NCBI GenBank assembly: GCA_937124505.1
Contig: CAKZKV010000298.1
Location: 1-6,523 of the forward strand
DNA from: an uncultured Alphaproteobacteria bacterium
GTDB taxonomy: Bacteria; Pseudomonadota; Alphaproteobacteria; Micavibrionales; Micavibrionaceae
Direction: 5' to 3'
Length of the DNA stretch: 6,523 nucleotides
The position numbers and the translations under genes are program-made. The notes under the pieces are model-generated. The model did not search any database. It was not told the DNA's origin and saw only the letters and a list, made by a program, of their open reading frames with translations. Shown here piece after piece: positions 5,183 to 6,523 of the stretch; position 1 is the stretch's first letter; each line of letters begins with the position of its first letter.

Positions 5183-6190
5183 CTAGTCAACTTTCCCAAA
5201 AAATTTAAAAAATTCACTGTTAGGGGAAATAACCAATGTGGTTTCCGGGTTTGCCAGCGCGTTGGTATAAGCTTCCGTTGAGCGGTAGAAGGAATAAAAA
5301 TCCTTGTCCTGATTGAACGCTTTCGCGTAAATCTGGATCGCTTCCTTATCGCCTTCACCTCGGATGATTTCTGAATCTCTCTGGGCTTCTGCCAGAAGAA
5401 CATCACGTTCTTTATTGGCGGTTGAGCGAATTTCCAGGGCACGTTCTTCGCCTTTTGCGCGGGTTTCCGTGGCGCGTTCAAATAATTCAGATTTCATACG
5501 CTTAACAGTGGAGGTTCGTAACTCAGATGTCAGGTCGGCGCGCACAATCCGCACATCAACGATTTCGATCCCCAGTTGATCTTCCTGTGTTTTATTGTTA
5601 ACGCGTTTGAGAATACTTGCCATGACATGAGTCCGCTCAGGGGAGAGAAGATCGCGCAAGCTTGTACGGCCTAAAACAGTTCGTGTGGCATCGTTCAGGA
5701 TATTTTCAAGACGGCTGTTGGCCTGATCGACTGTCCGCAATGTTTTCAGGAATTGCAGGGGGTCAATAATTTTGTAACGGGCAAACGTATCGACGATGAT
5801 CGGTTCCCCGCTGACGTTTTGCATGCTTCCATTCATAGAGATGTCTGTTGCGGCAGCGTCCTCTGCATTTGTTTCTGTATCGTCTTCGATATCGTCTGGT
5901 TCCGGCGCTTTTGGTTCACGGATACTGGCGCTGGCGATAACGACCTGCGCCGCCTGTGGATCAACGGACAGAATGCGGCGATCAAAAAGCTGGACGGTAT
6001 GAAAGAACGGGATTTTGAAATGAAGTCCAGGTTGTTTGATAAAGCTGGCTGGATCGTTTTCATTGCCATCAGGTTTTCCCAAAAACAGCAAAATGGCTTG
6101 CTGGCGCTGGTCGACGACAAAGAATGATTGCGTGACGCCGACAAACAAAAGGGCTATAAGGATAAAAAATATGGTCAGTTTTGATTGCAT
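5183..6190 (-). CDS. hflC: HflC, SPFH-domain subunit of the FtsH-modulating HflKC complex, with an acidic insert
   Basis: HflC is anchored in the inner membrane by one N-terminal helix and forms, with HflK, a large periplasmic cage around the FtsH protease, controlling its access to membrane substrates. The 335-residue protein has a membrane segment at ~5-24 and the SPFH/band-7 domain from ~22 (FFVVDQRQQAILLFLGKP). GLHFKIPFFHTVQLFDRRIL lies at 55-74, then IVDTFARYKI at 132-141, LGRTSLRDLL at 173-182 and GIEIVDVRI at 207-215. A long charged helical segment (~220-285, including ARAKGEERALEI-like and RGEGDKEA motifs) follows. The conserved end has FYSFYRSTEAY (298-308) and TTLVISPNSEFFKFFG (317-332). 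Between residues ~87 and 128 there is an acidic stretch (EPDDIEDDTETNAED, 97-111) not found at this place in E. coli HflC. The start follows the hflK stop by only two bases, so they are translated together. No DUF2065 gene separates hflC and degP. Confidence 0.95.
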   Translation of the reverse strand: MQSKLTIFFILIALLFVGVTQSFFVVDQRQQAILLFLGKPDGNENDPASFIKQPGLHFKIPFFHTVQLFDRRILSVDPQAAQVVIASASIREPKAPEPDDIEDDTETNAEDAAATDISMNGSMQNVSGEPIIVDTFARYKIIDPLQFLKTLRTVDQANSRLENILNDATRTVLGRTSLRDLLSPERTHVMASILKRVNNKTQEDQLGIEIVDVRIVRADLTSELRTSTVKRMKSELFERATETRAKGEERALEIRSTANKERDVLLAEAQRDSEIIRGEGDKEAIQIYAKAFNQDKDFYSFYRSTEAYTNALANPETTLVISPNSEFFKFFGKVD

Positions 6191-6192
6191 GA

Positions 6193-6523
6193 TTATTTCT
6201 TCACCTGATTTTGTTTTGTAAGTTCGTTAAGTGGAAGGAAGGGAACAACGCCTTGTCCGTTGCCGTTGTCCTGATCCAGAATAATTTTGTTGGCGTTTTT
6301 CAGGACACCTTCCATCGTTTCAAGATAAATGCGTTTCTTGGTGACATCTTCCCCGGTACGGTAGGCCGTGAGAACAGAATTAAAGCGATCCGCATCACCT
6401 GTCGCACGTGCAATCACAGATTGCTTGTACGCTTCGGCTTGTTGTTTGAGTTTGATTGCCTCACCACGTGCACGCGGGATGATATCTTCACGATAAGCTT
6501 GTGCGCGGTTTTGTACGTCATCC
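6193..6523 (-). CDS. hflK: HflK, SPFH-domain partner of HflC, C-terminal part, cut by window edge
   Basis: HflK pairs with HflC in the membrane complex that regulates FtsH. Only the last 109 residues are in the window; the minus-strand frame is open to the right edge and ends with TAA at 6195-6193. The part seen is the conserved tail of the SPFH coiled region: DDVQNRAQAYREDIIPRARG, then GEAIKLKQQAEAYKQSVIAR, then TGDADRFNSVLTAY. This is followed by the typical TKKRIYLETMEGVL and a poorly conserved tail ending NELTKQNQVKK. The stop is two bases before the hflC ATG, the usual hflK-hflC coupling. The membrane helix and the glycine/proline-rich N-terminus expected of HflK lie beyond the window, as does the operon promoter. 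Confidence 0.93.
   Translation of the reverse strand, partial: DDVQNRAQAYREDIIPRARGEAIKLKQQAEAYKQSVIARATGDADRFNSVLTAYRTGEDVTKKRIYLETMEGVLKNANKIILDQDNGNGQGVVPFLPLNELTKQNQVKK

Overview
The window looks like ordinary chromosomal housekeeping DNA from an alphaproteobacterium with moderate G+C (inferred from gene content and order, not from an rRNA or other marker). The main support is the hflK-hflC-degP block, a DUF465 small protein joined to purE, and priA diverging from a short TalC/Fsa-type transaldolase. No phage, transposase, CRISPR, tRNA or rRNA gene is visible. I did not find a new multi-gene system; the points worth a second look are at the residue and intergenic level.

Layout. Positions 1-799 (minus strand) hold the N-terminal third of the primosomal helicase PriA, running off the left edge. 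Only 35 bases away, diverging from it, is a 217-residue transaldolase (835-1488, plus). After an AT-rich 100-base gap comes a 66-residue DUF465 coiled-coil protein (1589-1789), whose stop codon overlaps the start of purE (1786-2277) in an ATGA arrangement. The 256-base gap 2278-2533 lies between convergent genes. It carries a ~132-base palindromic repeat-like element ending in TGTCATTCCGA/TCGAAATGACA, itself flanked by a 10-base inverted repeat.

The rest is on the minus strand, transcribed right to left: the end of hflK (6193-6523, cut by the right edge), hflC (5183-6190), a DegP/HtrA-type periplasmic serine protease (3597-5135), then a 94-base gap with a strong hairpin, and a RimK-type ATP-grasp ligase (2534-3502).

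How the genes fit together. HflK and HflC form the membrane SPFH complex that surrounds and controls the FtsH protease, and DegP handles misfolded proteins in the periplasm, so the right half is an envelope protein-quality-control operon. PurE performs a carboxylation-related step of purine synthesis, but its usual partner purK does not follow it here. Transaldolase links the pentose phosphate pathway and glycolysis. PriA restarts stalled replication forks.

Most interesting points: (1) the DegP-like protein appears to have Asn instead of Asp at the middle position of its His-Asp-Ser triad; (2) HflC carries a ~40-residue acidic insert within its SPFH domain; (3) the purE/rimK-like gap holds a structured repeat element; (4) the rimK-like gene starts about ten bases after a 9-bp hairpin with no visible Shine-Dalgarno sequence.
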